This document shows, piece after piece, positions 34,608 to 43,453 of a stretch of DNA of 64,000 bases. The DNA comes from Erwinia sp050410775. Its GTDB lineage: Bacteria; Pseudomonadota; Gammaproteobacteria; Enterobacterales; Enterobacteriaceae. The stretch lies in the NCBI RefSeq assembly GCF_050410775.1, contig NZ_CP191229.1. One strand, given 5' to 3'. The number at the start of each line of letters is the position of its first letter. Position 1 is the first letter of the stretch. The notes beneath the pieces were generated by a model. The model saw only the letters and a list, made by a program, of their open reading frames with translations, was not told the origin of the DNA and searched no databases. A program made the translations under genes and the position numbers.

Positions 34608-34698
34608 TATTTTGCAGCCCGATGGATGCCGCATCGGGTTGCGCTCTCCGCTTCCCCCCGCTACATTTTCAGCCTGCTTATCGATACAGGACGCGCCG

Positions 34699-35523
34699 GT
34701 GACGCCTTTTTATCTCGGACTGCCGCAGTGGCAGCATCCCCACTGGAAAAAAATCGGCCTTCATACGCTTGCCGACTACGCACAATATTTTAACTGTGTG
34801 GAGGGCAATACCACGCTTTATGCGCTGCCCCGGCCTGAGATTGTGCAGCGCTGGCGCGATATGACCGGCGATGATTTTCGCTTCTGCTTCAAATTCCCGG
34901 CCACCATCAGCCACCAGGCCGGGCTGCGTAACTGCGCCGATCTGACCGCGGAGTTTTTTGCGCTGATGACGCCGCTTGCCGGACGCATCGGTCAGTTCTG
35001 GCTACAGCTTCCGGCCACCTTCGGTCCGGCGGCCCTTGAAACGCTCTGGGCGTTCCTTGATGGATTGCCGGACGCCTTCACGTACGGTGTGGAGGTGCGC
35101 CATCCTGAGTTCTTTACCAAAGGGGATGCCGAGCGCGCGCTTAACCGGGGTCTGCATCAGCGCGGCGTTAACCGGGTGATCCTCGATACGCGCGGCGTCC
35201 ATTCCGCCCATCCCGGCAACCCGGCCATTATCGAAGCGCAGCGCAAAAAACCGGTGCTGCCCGTCCACGCTGTGATGACCGCTCAGCAGCCCATGATCCG
35301 CTTTATCGGTGGCGACGAGCCGCAGGCCAACCTGAAGTGGTTCCAGGCCTGGCTTGAGAAACTGCCAACGTGGACGGCCAGCGGGCAACCCTGGCTGTTT
35401 ATTCACACGCCCGACATTGCCTTTGCGCCTGATTTGGTTCAGTACCTCTGGCCGGCGTTGCAGCAGGCGGTGCCGCAAGTCGGCAGCGCGCCGCGCTGGC
35501 CGCAGCAGGACAGGCTGTTTTAA
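34699..35523 (+). CDS. yecE: YecE, DUF72 TIM-barrel protein
   Basis: A 274-residue DUF72 protein of unknown function. Conserved YLGLPQWQHPHW, FNCVEGNTTLYALP, FCFKFPATISH and VEVRHPEFF. A GTG start at 34699 is chosen to match the E. coli N-terminus (272 residues), with CAGGA upstream; the frame stays open to 34612 without homology. Confidence 0.92.
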   Translation: MTPFYLGLPQWQHPHWKKIGLHTLADYAQYFNCVEGNTTLYALPRPEIVQRWRDMTGDDFRFCFKFPATISHQAGLRNCADLTAEFFALMTPLAGRIGQFWLQLPATFGPAALETLWAFLDGLPDAFTYGVEVRHPEFFTKGDAERALNRGLHQRGVNRVILDTRGVHSAHPGNPAIIEAQRKKPVLPVHAVMTAQQPMIRFIGGDEPQANLKWFQAWLEKLPTWTASGQPWLFIHTPDIAFAPDLVQYLWPALQQAVPQVGSAPRWPQQDRLF

Positions 35524-35624
35524 CCGCCGATGCGGTACGCCGGTTCCGCGCAGCATTGCCGCTGACAGCTGCCCTTTTCACCGTTATGATGGCGCCAGAA
35601 TTTTCCGCGCTTTAGGGAGCCAGA

Positions 35625-36020
35625 ATGGTCAGCGCCTTTTATGTCGTGCTTGGAGCACTGTTCCTCATTAAATTTTCGTTCGATGTGATCCGTCTGCGTC
35701 GCCTCTACCACGTCTCCAGCGGCGACGGCGGCTTCTTTGAGCTGCAAACTGCGATTCGCATTCATGGCAACGCAGCGGAGTACATTCCGGTTGCCGTCCT
35801 GATGCTGGTGATGATGGAGCTGAACGGCGCTGAGATCTGGATGCTGCATCTGGTCGGGATCTTTTTCTTTCTGGGCCGCTCTCTGCATTTTTACGGTATG
35901 CGCAGCAGTACGCTGCTCTGGCGAAAAAATGGTATGGTTCTGACGATGCTCTCGCTGCTCGGCATGATCGTTCTGAACCTTGTCTATCTTCCCTGGGACC
36001 TCCTTGTAACGCTGCATTAA
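35625..36020 (+). CDS. yecN: YecN, MAPEG family inner-membrane protein
   Basis: A 131-residue protein with four hydrophobic helices of the MAPEG superfamily (glutathione transferase-like membrane proteins). IRIHGNAAEYIPVAVLMLVM carries the family-typical E/N/Y pattern. Function in bacteria unknown. Same order as E. coli (yecE-yecN-cmoA). Confidence 0.93.
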   Translation: MVSAFYVVLGALFLIKFSFDVIRLRRLYHVSSGDGGFFELQTAIRIHGNAAEYIPVAVLMLVMMELNGAEIWMLHLVGIFFFLGRSLHFYGMRSSTLLWRKNGMVLTMLSLLGMIVLNLVYLPWDLLVTLH

Positions 36021-36138
36021 GCTCAATTCCACGCGTTTTTTTCTGCCGGCCAGCCAACCGGCCCGGCAGAACAGGTGCAGCCAGCGTCGCTTTCTGCCAA
36101 AATAGCGCCTTTCCGTTTTTCTCCCGGACCTTACCACT

Positions 36139-36879
36139 ATGTCTAACCGCGATACGCTGTTCTCCGCGCCGATTGCCAAACTGGGTGACTGGACGTTTGA
36201 CGAGCGCGTGGCCGAAGTTTTTCCCGATATGATCCAGCGTTCCGTGCCGGGTTATTCCAATATCATTTCAATGATCGGCATGCTGGCCGAACGTTTTGTG
36301 CAGCCGGACAGTCAGGTCTATGACCTGGGCTGCTCGCTGGGCGCGGCCACGCTTTCCGTGCGCCGGAATATTAAAGCTGAAGGCTGCAAAATTATCTCCG
36401 TCGACAACTCGCCCGCGATGGTCGAGCGCTGCCGCCGCCATATCGATGCCTTCAGGGCGGAGACGCCCGTTGAGGTGATCGAAGCCGATATCCGTGACAT
36501 CACTATTGAAAATGCGTCCATGGTGGTGCTGAACTTCACGCTTCAGTTTCTTGAGCCTGCCGAGCGCCAGCAGCTCCTGAACAATGTCTGGCAGGGGCTT
36601 CGTCCCGGCGGCGCGCTGGTGCTTTCTGAGAAGTTCAGCTTCGCCGATGCCGACGTGGGCGAGCTGCTGTTCAATATGCATCATGATTTCAAACGGGCTA
36701 ACGGCTACAGCGAACTGGAAATCAGCCAGAAGCGCAGCATGCTGGAAAACGTCATGCTGACCGACAGCGTGGAAACACACAAAACGCGTCTGCGTACCGC
36801 CGGTTTTGAACATGCGGAACTCTGGTTCCAGTGTTTTAACTTCGGCTCGCTGATCGCCCTCAAAGCAGGTTCCGCCTGA
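36139..36879 (+). CDS. cmoA: Carboxy-S-adenosyl-L-methionine synthase CmoA
   Basis: A 246-residue methyltransferase-fold enzyme making carboxy-SAM from SAM and prephenate, for the wobble uridine modification cmo5U34. SAM site VYDLGCSLGAATLSV at about 55-69. Its stop overlaps the cmoB ATG (TGATG). Confidence 0.96.
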   Translation: MSNRDTLFSAPIAKLGDWTFDERVAEVFPDMIQRSVPGYSNIISMIGMLAERFVQPDSQVYDLGCSLGAATLSVRRNIKAEGCKIISVDNSPAMVERCRRHIDAFRAETPVEVIEADIRDITIENASMVVLNFTLQFLEPAERQQLLNNVWQGLRPGGALVLSEKFSFADADVGELLFNMHHDFKRANGYSELEISQKRSMLENVMLTDSVETHKTRLRTAGFEHAELWFQCFNFGSLIALKAGSA

Positions 36880-37844
36880 TGGATTTTGGCAATTTTTATC
36901 AGCTTATCGCGAAAAGCCCCCTCTCTCACTGGCTGGAAACCCTGCCGGCTCAGATTGCGGCCTGGCAGCGCGAGCAGTTACACGGTCACTTTAAGAACTG
37001 GGATCGCTCCGTTGAGCATCTGCCCGATATCATGCCCGAGACGCTGGACCTGCTGCATAGCGTCACCGCTGACAGCAGCACGCTGAGCGACCGCCAGCGC
37101 GGGGGGATTGAAAAGCTCCTGCGAAATCTGATGCCGTGGCGTAAAGGTCCCTATTCCCTCTATGGCGTGAACATCAATACAGAGTGGCGTTCTGACTGGA
37201 AGTGGGAGCGCGTATTGCCGCACATCTCCCCGCTGGCGGGACGGATGGTGCTCGACGTTGGCTGCGGCAGCGGCTATCACATGTGGCGCATGATCGGCGC
37301 GGGCGCAAACCTGGTGGTCGGCATCGATCCCATGCAGCTGTTTCTCTGCCAGTTTGAAGCCGTGCGTAAGCTGCTGGGCAACGATCAGCGTGCGCATCTC
37401 CTGCCGCTGGGCATTGAGCAGCTGCCGGAGCTGAAAGCCTTCGATACGGTGTTTTCAATGGGGGTGCTTTATCACCGCCGTTCTCCGCTCGACCACCTGT
37501 TCCAGCTGAAGAACCAGCTGGTCAGCGGCGGCGAGCTGGTGCTGGAGACGCTGGTTGTTGATGGCGGCGACAGAGATGTCCTGGTCCCCGGTGAGCGTTA
37601 TGCGCAGATGCGCAACGTCTGGTTCCTGCCCTCCACCGGCGCGCTCAAGAGCTGGCTGGAGAAGTGCGGTTTTGTCGACGTGCGCGTCGTTGACTATTCC
37701 GTCACCAGCACAGAGGAACAGCGCCGCACCGACTGGATGACCAGCGAGTCGCTGGCGGAGTTTCTTGATCCTGAGGATCCCACCAAAACTGTTGAAGGTT
37801 ATCCGGCCCCGCTGCGTGCCGTGCTGGTGGCGCGTAAGCCTTAA
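36879..37844 (+). CDS. cmoB: tRNA U34 carboxymethyltransferase CmoB
   Basis: A 321-residue enzyme moving the carboxymethyl group of carboxy-SAM to 5-hydroxyuridine-34 of tRNAs. SAM site VLDVGCGSGYHMWRM at about 125-139, GVLYHRRSPLDHL later. Coupled to cmoA by a one-base overlap. Confidence 0.96.
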   Translation: MDFGNFYQLIAKSPLSHWLETLPAQIAAWQREQLHGHFKNWDRSVEHLPDIMPETLDLLHSVTADSSTLSDRQRGGIEKLLRNLMPWRKGPYSLYGVNINTEWRSDWKWERVLPHISPLAGRMVLDVGCGSGYHMWRMIGAGANLVVGIDPMQLFLCQFEAVRKLLGNDQRAHLLPLGIEQLPELKAFDTVFSMGVLYHRRSPLDHLFQLKNQLVSGGELVLETLVVDGGDRDVLVPGERYAQMRNVWFLPSTGALKSWLEKCGFVDVRVVDYSVTSTEEQRRTDWMTSESLAEFLDPEDPTKTVEGYPAPLRAVLVARKP

Positions 37845-37856
37845 TCCGGCGCCTCA

Positions 37857-37882
37857 CCCCGCCCGCTTCTCTGCGGGTGGGG
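37857..37882 (+). terminator. cmoB terminator-like hairpin
   Basis: CCCCGCCCGC and GCGGGTGGGG pair (one G-U wobble) with a six-base loop, 12 bases after the cmoB stop, followed by AATCGCTTTT. Confidence 0.65.
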
Positions 37883-38065
37883 AATCGCTTTTCCGCAGTT
37901 CCCGGCCCCCGCCCATGACAGACGCTTTTCTGCCCCAGGCTAAAAGTGGCGTACGATCCCTTTCATATTTGTCCTAAAAACCTTTTTAAACAAACCCTGA
38001 CGGCAAAATGGGTCCAGGATGAAGGTGGCACGACATCTTTTTCATTTTACTGAAAGGAGTCCCAT

Positions 38066-39163
38066 ATGAGTAAATTTGTATTCTCTTCACCGCGAAAATA
38101 TGTTCAGGGTGCGGGCGTGATGGCGCAACTGGGCGAGTATGTGGCGGAGCTGGGCAGCAGCGCCTTCGTGGTGGCCGATGAGATCGTCTGGGGGCTGGCA
38201 GGCAAAGATGTGCAGACCTCCCTGCGGCAGAGCGACATTGAGTGCCACTATGAGCAGTTCAACGGCGAAGCGTCGGGGAATGAAATTTCACGACTGGCCG
38301 CGCTGGCGAAAGCGAGCGGTACGCGCCTGGTGATCGGCGTCGGCGGCGGCAAAACGCTCGATACGGTTAAAGCGGTAGCAGACGAACTGAAGCAGCCGGT
38401 CGTCATCGTCCCGACTATCGCCTCAACGGATGCGCCCTGTAGTGCCCTTTCCGTGATCTATTCCGACAGCGGCGTCTTCGAAAGCTACCGTTTCTACAGC
38501 AAGAATCCCGATCTGGTGCTGGTGGATACCCAGGTTTGCGCACGCGCGCCGGTCAGATTGTTCGCCTCGGGCATCGCTGATGGGCTGGCGACCTTTGTGG
38601 AGGCGCAGGCGGTTAAACGCTCGCACAGCAAATCGATGGTGAATGGCGATCCGACCATCGCCGGGATGGCGATTGCAGAGGCCTGCGAGAAAACGCTGCT
38701 CGCCTTCGGCTTCAGCGCTTATCAGGCCGTCGAGCAGAAAGTGGTGACACCCGCTGTGGAAGCGGTCGTTGAAGCGAACACGCTGCTCTCGGGCCTGGGC
38801 TTTGAGAACGCCGGTCTGGCGGGCGCCCACGCGATTCATAACGGTTTTACCGCCATTGAGGGCGATATCCACCATCTGACCCACGGGGAAAAAGTCGCCT
38901 ACGGCACGCTGACCCAGATGGTGCTTGAGCAGCGCCCGGATGAAGAGATCGCCCGCTACATCCGCTTCTATCGCGCCATTAAAATGCCGACCACCCTGAA
39001 GGAGATCCACCTGGAAAATGAAAGCTGGGAAAATCTCGTTAAGGTGGGCGCGCTCGCCAATAATGAGGGCGATACGCTGAAAAACCTCAACCCGAACCTG
39101 AGCGCAGAAGACATCGCCAGCGCGATCCTGGCCGTGGATGCTTTCAGTAAAACTGTCAGTTAG
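38066..39163 (+). CDS. gldA: Glycerol dehydrogenase
   Basis: A 365-residue zinc-dependent group III alcohol dehydrogenase oxidising glycerol to dihydroxyacetone with NAD. NAD-binding VIGVGGGKTLDT at about 92; metal ligands in SGIADGLAT (Asp), AGAHAIHNG (His) and HLTHGEKVAYG (His). GAAAGGAG lies upstream. It sits between cmoB and cutC, where E. coli K-12 has torYZ, so it is an accessory gene at this position. Confidence 0.94.
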   Translation: MSKFVFSSPRKYVQGAGVMAQLGEYVAELGSSAFVVADEIVWGLAGKDVQTSLRQSDIECHYEQFNGEASGNEISRLAALAKASGTRLVIGVGGGKTLDTVKAVADELKQPVVIVPTIASTDAPCSALSVIYSDSGVFESYRFYSKNPDLVLVDTQVCARAPVRLFASGIADGLATFVEAQAVKRSHSKSMVNGDPTIAGMAIAEACEKTLLAFGFSAYQAVEQKVVTPAVEAVVEANTLLSGLGFENAGLAGAHAIHNGFTAIEGDIHHLTHGEKVAYGTLTQMVLEQRPDEEIARYIRFYRAIKMPTTLKEIHLENESWENLVKVGALANNEGDTLKNLNPNLSAEDIASAILAVDAFSKTVS

Positions 39164-39180
39164 TCTGTGACGGAAAAATG

Positions 39181-39202
39181 GGGGCGGCCCGTTCGCCCCT
39201 TT
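39181..39202 (+). terminator. gldA terminator
   Basis: GGGGCG/CGCCCC stem with a seven-base loop, followed by TTTCTGTT, 17 bases after the gldA stop. Confidence 0.65.
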
Positions 39203-39229
39203 CTGTTCCTGCCTGCTGACATCCCAGGA

Positions 39230-40060
39230 TTATTTCTCCCAGTATTCATACCGGTAGGCCGCGCTGATATTCCGCTTCACTTCCCCCTTCGGAAAAAGCT
39301 CCGTTTCATGCAGATAGCTGAGCGTACAGTTGCCGCGCTTATCCCACAGCTGGCACTCATCCAGCGTCTTTTTCTCGCTGAATTCATTATGCACCTGGGT
39401 ACTCAGGCTCTGCTCCCGGTCCATTTTGTCATAGGTCCAGCTCATCTTACTGTCGGGCGACTCCGAGGCCACCAGCTGGTTTTTACCGTTCCAGCGGTAG
39501 TGGGTTTCACCATTTGCCTGCTTATCGGAACTGCGCGCCACACTTTTGATCAGCCTGTTACGCCGGTCGAAACTGTACACCGTTTCCGTAAAGCCCTTTT
39601 CTCCTTTCAGCAGGAAAGATTCCGTGGCGCTGGTTATGGTGCCCTGCTTGCCGACCAGATAGTTAATAGTGCCCTTCTTGTGGTTCACTTCAACCGCCTG
39701 GCCCTGTTTCAGCACAAACACCGAGATAGCGTAATCGGCCTGCCAGCCATCTTTCGCCTGCGCAACGCTCTGCTCCATTTTCAGCAGCACATTGTTTTCA
39801 TTTTTTTCGAAGTTGATATCGGCCCGCAGCAGCGCGCCGCATTGGTCAAACTGCCCCAGAATGCGTCTTTGCTGATTAACGTCGCGGCCAAACTCCCCCA
39901 GAACAACCTGTTTTACCGGGCCTTTCGCCGTCCCGCCCAGCAGCACAATACCGTTGCTGTTATTGATCAGCTCAGCCTGAGGCGGGCAAATCTGTGCGGC
40001 AAAGGCGCCACCCGACAGCAGGAGTGCAAGACTACAGATGCTCAGCTTGATGATTTTCAT
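39230..40060 (-). CDS. Secreted protein of unknown function with YD-repeat-like motifs
   Basis: A 276-residue protein with a Sec signal peptide (MKIIKLSICSLALLLSGGAFA, cleavage before AQIC). Three YD/RHS-like units are spaced through the C-terminal half: YSFDRRNRLIKSV, YRWNGKNQLVASE and WTYDKMDREQSL. No lipobox despite a Cys near the new N-terminus. The architecture recalls the YnfC lipoprotein family, but sequence similarity is low, so function is unassigned. Faces gldA tail to tail. Confidence 0.8.
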   Translation of the reverse strand: MKIIKLSICSLALLLSGGAFAAQICPPQAELINNSNGIVLLGGTAKGPVKQVVLGEFGRDVNQQRRILGQFDQCGALLRADINFEKNENNVLLKMEQSVAQAKDGWQADYAISVFVLKQGQAVEVNHKKGTINYLVGKQGTITSATESFLLKGEKGFTETVYSFDRRNRLIKSVARSSDKQANGETHYRWNGKNQLVASESPDSKMSWTYDKMDREQSLSTQVHNEFSEKKTLDECQLWDKRGNCTLSYLHETELFPKGEVKRNISAAYRYEYWEK

Positions 40061-40155
40061 CGCAATCCCGTAAAGGTAATGATTTTCTGCTCTAAGTGTA
40101 AAAGGGATCCCGGCGAAGCAGGATTTATCACGCCGGTTTTATGCAGATAAAAAAA

Positions 40156-40176
40156 GCCCCATCAAAACGATGGGGC
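40156..40176 (-). terminator. cutC terminator
   Basis: GCCCCATC/GATGGGGC stem with a five-base loop; on the minus strand followed by TTTTTTTATC. It lies 57 bases beyond the cutC stop. Confidence 0.88.
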
Positions 40177-40232
40177 CTGGTACTTGCAAACATCACGTCG
40201 CTGAACTGGCGTGCTGCGCGGCAAAATCTTGC

Positions 40233-40988
40233 TCAGGCAACGTTGACAGGGAAGCTGAGCGACATAGAGGCCTTCATCGCTTCCACCATATCACTGTCAA
40301 CGCAGGTGCGGCTGAATTCATCGGTTTCCGCAATGGAGCTCATAGAAACGCCCGCTTTACGATAGCGCATTGGCGAGGCTATCCGCTGGCTGGCTGAACT
40401 GTGGATTTCACTCAGCCCGGCCTCTATAAACTTTTGCAGGTTGCTAAGGCGTACGCCCGCACCGGCCATAATGATAGGACCGCAGGTCGTACGGGTTAGT
40501 TCCCTAAGCAGCGGTAAACCACTTTCCGCGCTCTGCTGCTGACCGGAAGTGAGGATACGAGCGATCCCTAAATCGGTCAGCTGTTGCAGTGTGACCAGCG
40601 GACTGTGGCAGAGATCGAACGCGCGGTGGAAAGTCACCGCCATCCCCTCACAGAGCGCCATAATCTCTTTCATCCGTTTTAAGTCAACGTGACCATCGAC
40701 GTCCAGCATGCCGATCACCAGTCCGGGAAATCCCATCTCACGAAGGAAAGCGACATCGGACTTCATTTGATTAAATTCGCCGGTGGTAAAGCAAAAGTCT
40801 CCCCCACGCGGCCGGACGATAGGATGAACGGGAATCGTAATATTTTCCCGGGCCTGCATCAGGCTGCCCGCCGAGGGAGTCAGCCCACCTTCGGAGGGGG
40901 CGGCGCAGAGCTCAATACGATCGGCCCCCGCCTTTTCCGCCGCCAGTGCACAATCGACGCCGTAGCAGCATACTTCCAGTTTAAGCAT
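40233..40988 (-). CDS. cutC: CutC family protein
   Basis: A 251-residue TIM-barrel protein of the CutC family, historically linked to copper homeostasis, exact role unsettled. Conserved N-terminus LEVCCYGVDCALAAEKAGAD, RIELC, VRPRGGDFC and AVTFHRAFD. Same neighbourhood as E. coli (cmoB side and yecM/argS side). Confidence 0.94.
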   Translation of the reverse strand: MLKLEVCCYGVDCALAAEKAGADRIELCAAPSEGGLTPSAGSLMQARENITIPVHPIVRPRGGDFCFTTGEFNQMKSDVAFLREMGFPGLVIGMLDVDGHVDLKRMKEIMALCEGMAVTFHRAFDLCHSPLVTLQQLTDLGIARILTSGQQQSAESGLPLLRELTRTTCGPIIMAGAGVRLSNLQKFIEAGLSEIHSSASQRIASPMRYRKAGVSMSSIAETDEFSRTCVDSDMVEAMKASMSLSFPVNVA

Positions 40989-41088
40989 TCCATCCTCCTG
41001 TTAATGCCTGCCGGTTGGTTGTGATTATCTTTCCAGATCGCTAATCTGCATCCAGAACTTATGAATAATATTAACGGGAAATAGTCAT

Positions 41089-42234
41089 ATGGCATCCAGT
41101 TTTAATGAACGGATCGATCGCCGTCACAGCGATAGTCTGAAATGGCAAAAATATGGTGACCAGGATATCCTCCCGCTGTGGGTGGCCGACACCGATTTTC
41201 GCTCGCCGCAGTGCGTTATTGACGCGCTTAAACAGCGTGTTGAGCACGGCGTCTTCGGCTACGGCGGCGCGCCCAGCGAACTGATTGACGTGGTTATCGC
41301 CCGGATGAGCGAACGTTATCAGTGGGAAATTAAACCAGAATGGCTGGTTTTCCTGCCCGGCATTGTGAGCGGACTTAATCTGGCGGTACGCGCCTTTACC
41401 TCACCTCAGCAGGGAACCATCGCTCCCACGCCCATCTACCCGCCCTTCCGCTCGGCGGCAAAGCTCGCTGACCGCAGGCAGATTAACGGCCAGCTGCGGC
41501 TGGAAAATCAGCGCTGGGTAATGGATATTGCGGCGCTTGAGCCTCAGATGACCGGCAATGAAAAGTTGCTGATGCTCTGTAATCCGCAAAATCCTGGCGG
41601 CACCGTCTACCGCCAGGAGGAGCTTGAAACCCAGCTTCGCTTCGCGCAGCGTCACGACCTGATTGTTTGCTCCGATGAAATTCACTGCGATCTTCTGCTG
41701 GAACCCGGCGTTAAGCATATTCCTTTCGCCACGCTGAGCAGCGATGCCGAACAGCGGTCTGTGACGCTTATCTCTCCTTCGAAAACCTTCAACATTGCCG
41801 GGCTGGGTGCCTCGCTGGCGATTATCCCGGACGCCGATCTGCGGGCCCGCTTTACGCAAACGCGTCAGGGTATTGTGCCGGGCGTGGATATCCTTGCCTG
41901 TGTTGCCGCAACGGCCGCCTGGCGTGACGGGCAGCCCTGGCTGGATGAAAAGCTGGCCTATCTGCGGGAAAGTCGCGATTTACTGACCAGCCGGATTAAC
42001 GCCATGCCGGGATTATCGGTCGCGGCGCCAGAAGCGACTTATCTGGCCTGGATTGATGCCAGCCAGCTGGGCGTGGCCAGCCCGGCGCGTTTCTTTGAGC
42101 ATCACGGCCTGGGCTTTTCCGCCGGACGGGATTTTGGCGATGATGGCTTTGTTCGTTTCAACTTTGGCTGCCCGCAGGACCTCCTCCATGAGGCCCTCAG
42201 GCGGATGGAGAACGCCCTCAGAACGATCCGCTAG
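41089..42234 (+). CDS. MalY/PatB family PLP-dependent C-S lyase (aminotransferase fold)
   Basis: A 381-residue fold type I PLP protein of the MalY/PatB cystathionine beta-lyase-like group. PLP Lys in SPSKTFNIAG (about residue 229), LCNPQNPGG and CSDEIHCDLLL for cofactor contacts. It probably has C-S lyase activity on cysteine conjugates; substrate unassigned. No regulator adjacent. Its stop codon overlaps that of the convergent yecM gene. Confidence 0.87.
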   Translation: MASSFNERIDRRHSDSLKWQKYGDQDILPLWVADTDFRSPQCVIDALKQRVEHGVFGYGGAPSELIDVVIARMSERYQWEIKPEWLVFLPGIVSGLNLAVRAFTSPQQGTIAPTPIYPPFRSAAKLADRRQINGQLRLENQRWVMDIAALEPQMTGNEKLLMLCNPQNPGGTVYRQEELETQLRFAQRHDLIVCSDEIHCDLLLEPGVKHIPFATLSSDAEQRSVTLISPSKTFNIAGLGASLAIIPDADLRARFTQTRQGIVPGVDILACVAATAAWRDGQPWLDEKLAYLRESRDLLTSRINAMPGLSVAAPEATYLAWIDASQLGVASPARFFEHHGLGFSAGRDFGDDGFVRFNFGCPQDLLHEALRRMENALRTIR

Positions 42235-42797
42235 CAGCTCTCGCTTGTCACAATCTCTTTCAGGCTCCAGGGATGGAACTTGATAGTGACAGTGCCGTCG
42301 CTCACCGCCAGCGTGGGGTTGGGCAGCCTCTCGCCTTCGCCTTCGGGCGCGCTGCTCTTCACCGAAATCCCCGGCTCACATAATCCTTCATCGGCAAGCA
42401 GCGCCAGCGCCCGCATTCCCAGCTGCGCGGGATCGCCTCTCAGCACCACTTCTATATGCTCCCAGCCTTCATGCCGGTACAGTCGGTTGCCCGGCCAGGG
42501 AAGTTCAATGACGGTAATCTGCCACGGGCCCACCTTCAGCGGATTGCGCAGTTCAAAAAGCGCGATGGGACGCCCGTTGATCGTTTTTTCTGAAAACAGC
42601 TCGCCGAGCTGCAAAAAACCTTGTTTCCAGCGCTCAGCGGTGCTGTTCTGATGACAGCGCACGGCAATATGATCCACCTCAAGGGCAGCAAGATCGAGCC
42701 CAAGCCGTGCCGCCAGCTGAGTAAGTGAAGATTCAAACCGCGGCAAATCATTAGCCAGATCGCTTAGTTCATCTCGTAATACGCTTTCAGAATGCAT
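42231..42797 (-). CDS. yecM: YecM, VOC-like protein
   Basis: A 188-residue homologue of E. coli YecM (also 188 residues), a vicinal-oxygen-chelate-like fold of unknown function. Conserved CHQNSTAERWKQGF, ELPWPGNRLYRHEGWEHIE and RLPNPTLAVSDGTVTIKFHP. A start at 42797 is preferred by length and a GGCGGG upstream; an ATG at 42815 is possible. Its stop shares a CTAG with the convergent gene. Confidence 0.9.
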   Translation of the reverse strand: MHSESVLRDELSDLANDLPRFESSLTQLAARLGLDLAALEVDHIAVRCHQNSTAERWKQGFLQLGELFSEKTINGRPIALFELRNPLKVGPWQITVIELPWPGNRLYRHEGWEHIEVVLRGDPAQLGMRALALLADEGLCEPGISVKSSAPEGEGERLPNPTLAVSDGTVTIKFHPWSLKEIVTSESC

Positions 42798-42815
42798 TTT
42801 CCCGCCATTTAACAT

Positions 42816-43103
42816 TATATTAATTTAACCTTTTCTACTTTTTCACAACCGCATCCGGTCCACTAGATTAAACAATTTCTTATCATTTATGAGATATTCT
42901 TATTTGTACAACCGCTTTTTTCCAGGAAATCTCAGTTATCACTGGCTCAGTACCAGACTTTTCTTTAGGAAGATACTTTTAACTGTCTGTTTTAATTTGG
43001 GATAAGCTGTACAATGCGACAATTCTTAAATACAAAGCGGCATAGTATAACGTATTCTTTCTGCTTCTGAATTTATCCCGGTTTTCCCGAAAGGTATAGC
43101 ATC
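42816..43103. other. AT-rich intergenic region upstream of a small ORF
   Basis: An AT-rich stretch between divergent yecM and the 41-codon ORF. It has several TATTCTTAT/TATGAGAT-like minus-10 candidates but no pair I would fix, and no other gene. Confidence 0.5.
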
Positions 43104-43229
43104 ATGCTCATGTTGATATTTGTCGCAGCGCTGATCGCGATGATGGGGTTTGCTCTGGTACGCCACTGGAAGATTCGTAATACAAAAACCACCATCGCCA
43201 GTCCTCACCGGCCCCAACGTCGCCGTTGA
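43104..43229 (+). CDS. Putative 41-residue single-pass membrane protein
   Basis: A 42-codon ORF (stop included): MLMLIFVAALIAMMGFALV forms a hydrophobic helix (about residues 2-19), followed by a basic tail RHWKIRNTK and PHRPQRRR. An AAAGGT ribosome site lies about nine bases before the ATG, and a 10-bp hairpin starts 12 bases after the stop. It lies in the yecM-argS gap. The arrangement looks like many regulatory small membrane proteins; no homologue is recognised. Confidence 0.6.
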   Translation: MLMLIFVAALIAMMGFALVRHWKIRNTKTTIASPHRPQRRR

Positions 43230-43240
43230 TTCCTCTCTCA

Positions 43241-43272
43241 GGCGGGAAACTGCGTTCACCGGGTTTCCCGCC
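43241..43272 (+). terminator. Hairpin after the small membrane ORF
   Basis: A perfect 10-bp stem GGCGGGAAAC/GTTTCCCGCC with a 12-base loop, no T-tract. Its position suggests the 3' end of the small-ORF transcript. Confidence 0.5.
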
Positions 43273-43453
43273 CGCGACTGCCCCTGATATCCCCCCGTCA
43301 GGTTCCTGGATAACCGGGACAAAAATGCAGTATACTTTTCCCCTTATTTTTTAGCGGTGCCCTTGTACAGCAGATCGCTCTGCCGTCGGGCTTCGCTGAG
43401 GCAGGCGGCCTGCGCAACCAGCGCGGGCCTTTTCAGCATATTAAGGTAACCCG

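Noticed and set aside
43026..43322. 98-codon minus-strand frame opposite the small membrane ORF
   Set aside because: No homology, no ribosome site, and it spans the hairpin at 43241-43272; the plus-strand ORF is the better candidate.
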